Below are positions 41,875-43,064 of a stretch of 43,064 nucleotides of DNA, piece after piece. The DNA is from a bacterium (lineage in GTDB: Bacteria > Zhuqueibacterota > QNDG01 > DSAB01), in contig JAFGDT010000062.1 in NCBI GenBank assembly GCA_016931965.1, positions 1-43,064 on the forward strand. The letters run 5' to 3'. The notes beneath the pieces were generated by a model. It worked only from the letters and a program-made list of their open reading frames with translations, was not told the DNA's origin and searched no databases. Every line of letters starts with the position of its first letter. Within the stretch, counting starts at the first letter, position 1. The position numbers were made by a program, and so were the translations under genes.

Positions 41875-42825
41875 ATGGTTTCTTTGAAACAAGCAATCCG
41901 TTCAGGATTGAAAGATTGCCTAAATGTGCATCAGCACGAAAAAGTTTTAATCATTGCCGATGAACCGCTCAGTGATATCGGTTTCCCTTTTTATCAAGAA
42001 GCAAATCGTTTGAACGATCATTCCACACTTGTTCTTCTTCCTAAAATATCAAATAACAACAACATACCGGACGGGGTAGCATCCTTGATGGCTTCCAGTG
42101 ACGTGGTCATACTCACAACGAGCCGTTCTCTATCTCACACAAAAGCACGGAGACATGCCTGTCAATGCGGAGCCCGTATTGCCAGCCTGCCTAATATCAA
42201 GGCCGACTCACTCATTAGAACTCTGACCGGTAACTATAAAAGCATGATTAACAAGAGTCGCAAACTGGCCGACATCTTAACCATCGGCCGATCCGCTCAT
42301 TTAACCACACCTGCCGGTACCAATTTGATTTTCTCACTAGTGCGTATGCGCGGCTATGCCGATACCGGCATAATCCACGAAGCAGGACAATTTTCCAACC
42401 TGCCTGCTGGTGAGGGGTGCACTGCTCCGGTGCAGGGCTCAACACAGGGGATTCTGATGGTAGACGGGTCATTCCCCATCCTGGGTAAAATCAACACGCC
42501 TGTTCGCATGACGATAAAAGACGGCCATGTAATACGCATATCGGGAGGAAAAGAAGCGGATACCATAAGAAAATTACTGAGACCCTTTGGCAGATGGGGA
42601 CGCAACATTGCAGAGCTTGGAATCGGCACCAATCCCAGGGCACAATTTACGGGTTGCACACTGGAAGATGAAAAAGTCGTCGGAACGGTTCATGTGGCGT
42701 TGGGCAACAATATCTCTTTCGGAGGAAAGGTTAATGTGGATTGCCATTTTGACTGTATCCTCCTGAAACCCACACTCATCATCGACGGCAAGAAGATTCT
42801 TGAAAATGGCGAATTGCAGGTATAA
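41875..42825 (+). CDS. M29-like aminopeptidase family protein
   Basis: This 316-residue protein resembles the short metal-dependent aminopeptidase group related to family M29. The C-terminal half carries the family-typical run of likely metal ligands: PAGEGCTAPVQGST, AELGIGTNPRAQFTG, EDEKVVGTVHVALGNN, SFGGKVNVDCHFDCIL. The N-terminal half (1-125) is an alpha/beta domain with DVVILTTSRSLSHTKARR. Following a peptide transporter gene, a role in trimming imported peptides is plausible. Related proteins include ring-cleaving dioxygenases, so the reaction is not certain. The ATG is preceded by AGGACAG. Confidence 0.75.
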   Translation: MVSLKQAIRSGLKDCLNVHQHEKVLIIADEPLSDIGFPFYQEANRLNDHSTLVLLPKISNNNNIPDGVASLMASSDVVILTTSRSLSHTKARRHACQCGARIASLPNIKADSLIRTLTGNYKSMINKSRKLADILTIGRSAHLTTPAGTNLIFSLVRMRGYADTGIIHEAGQFSNLPAGEGCTAPVQGSTQGILMVDGSFPILGKINTPVRMTIKDGHVIRISGGKEADTIRKLLRPFGRWGRNIAELGIGTNPRAQFTGCTLEDEKVVGTVHVALGNNISFGGKVNVDCHFDCILLKPTLIIDGKKILENGELQV

Positions 42826-42933
42826 GCAAGAAATGGAGTGTATAACTGCAATTGGATCATGAAAGATCGATATGACCCGGATTAGAAAATCAAAAACTGC
42901 CTATAAATGATATCCTGTAATACAAACCAAACC

Positions 42934-42961
42934 ACCATGCACTGAAAGTGCATAGGTTTTT
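42934..42961 (+). terminator. Rho-independent terminator of the OPT-PqqD-aminopeptidase unit
   Basis: ACC plus ATGCACT pairs with AGTGCAT plus GGT through one bulged A, around a 3-base loop, and runs into TTTTT. It lies about 110 bases after the aminopeptidase stop and closes the rightward unit. Confidence 0.7.
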
Positions 42962-42984
42962 AAAAAATGACTGAAAATCCTCAA

Positions 42985-43064
42985 TTATTCAAGCTCAAAA
43001 TCTGTTGTATCATTTGCGGAAACTTTATGATGTTTCAAATATTCTTCTATCATTTTTTCTGTCA
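42985..43064 (-). CDS. C-terminal end of an unidentified leftward gene (partial)
   Basis: A leftward frame enters from the window edge and reads TEKMIEEYLKHHKVSANDTT then DFELE before TAA at 42985-42987. The charged helical composition is protein-like. Only 25 residues are visible, so the family cannot be named. It might also be a very small complete gene starting at the edge. Confidence 0.4.
   Translation of the reverse strand, partial: TEKMIEEYLKHHKVSANDTTDFELE

Overview
The window reads as a chromosomal contig from an AT-rich, Gram-negative member of the FCB superphylum, probably a candidate phylum near KSB1, Calditrichota, Marinimicrobia or Ignavibacteria. The evidence is a C-terminal secretion tail of the type IX (Por) kind with a 'NYPNPFNPTT' motif, a tetratricopeptide lipoprotein starting 'CAYFNTFYNAKRYY', several outer-membrane beta-barrels, and an Rnf complex beside tatC. 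The phylum assignment is inference. No rRNA, tRNA, CRISPR array, IS element or prophage was recognised. Starts at TTG or GTG are common and are often supported by good ribosome binding sites.

Region 1-4706 is accessory-like. It holds the end of an unknown gene with a strong terminator, a decayed gene fragment, a transglutaminase-like protein whose catalytic Cys is Ser, an XRE regulator/membrane-protein pair with a likely operator, a run of small membrane proteins, a GNAT acetyltransferase and a THEP1-type NTPase. Two related promoter-bearing segments of about 92 bp lie at 478-569 and 2296-2387.

Region 4971-16021 has a secreted three-repeat protein with a type IX-like sorting tail. A leftward operon follows (TPR lipoprotein, pyrK, pyrD, nitroreductase, mutY). 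A rightward set then encodes a DNRLRE-type lipoprotein or secreted protein, a FadL/PorV-like barrel and a TPR lipoprotein. Regions 12000-12253 and 39192-39437 are divergent intergenic spaces with well-formed sigma-70-like promoters on both strands.

Region 16026-23969 is one dense rightward run: rpiB, glyA, dCMP deaminase, nrdR, rnfC, rnfD, rnfG, rnfE, rnfA and tatC. glyA and dCMP deaminase supply the two inputs of thymidylate synthesis, and nrdR controls dNTP supply. The Rnf cluster has no rnfB.

Region 24048-27746 has an unusual outer-membrane barrel fused to a CpoB/YbgF-like TPR domain, then a receiver-PAS-histidine kinase overlapping a CheY-like protein. Region 27917-34346 is a leftward housekeeping run: purB, a divergent purC, psd, pssA, two tatA/B-like genes, gatA, a small membrane protein and an adenosine-specific kinase. 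psd and pssA together make phosphatidylethanolamine.

Region 34597-39191 (leftward) has ecfT, truA, an HtrA protease, a hicB gene with a truncated hicA, and an outer-membrane barrel. Region 39438-42825 (rightward) has an OPT peptide transporter overlapping a PqqD-like gene, followed by an M29-like aminopeptidase and a terminator. This looks like a compact peptide import and processing unit and is one of the better candidates for an undescribed system here. The others are the purC-like gene that has lost all three substrate-contact residues and the Rnf cluster lacking RnfB.
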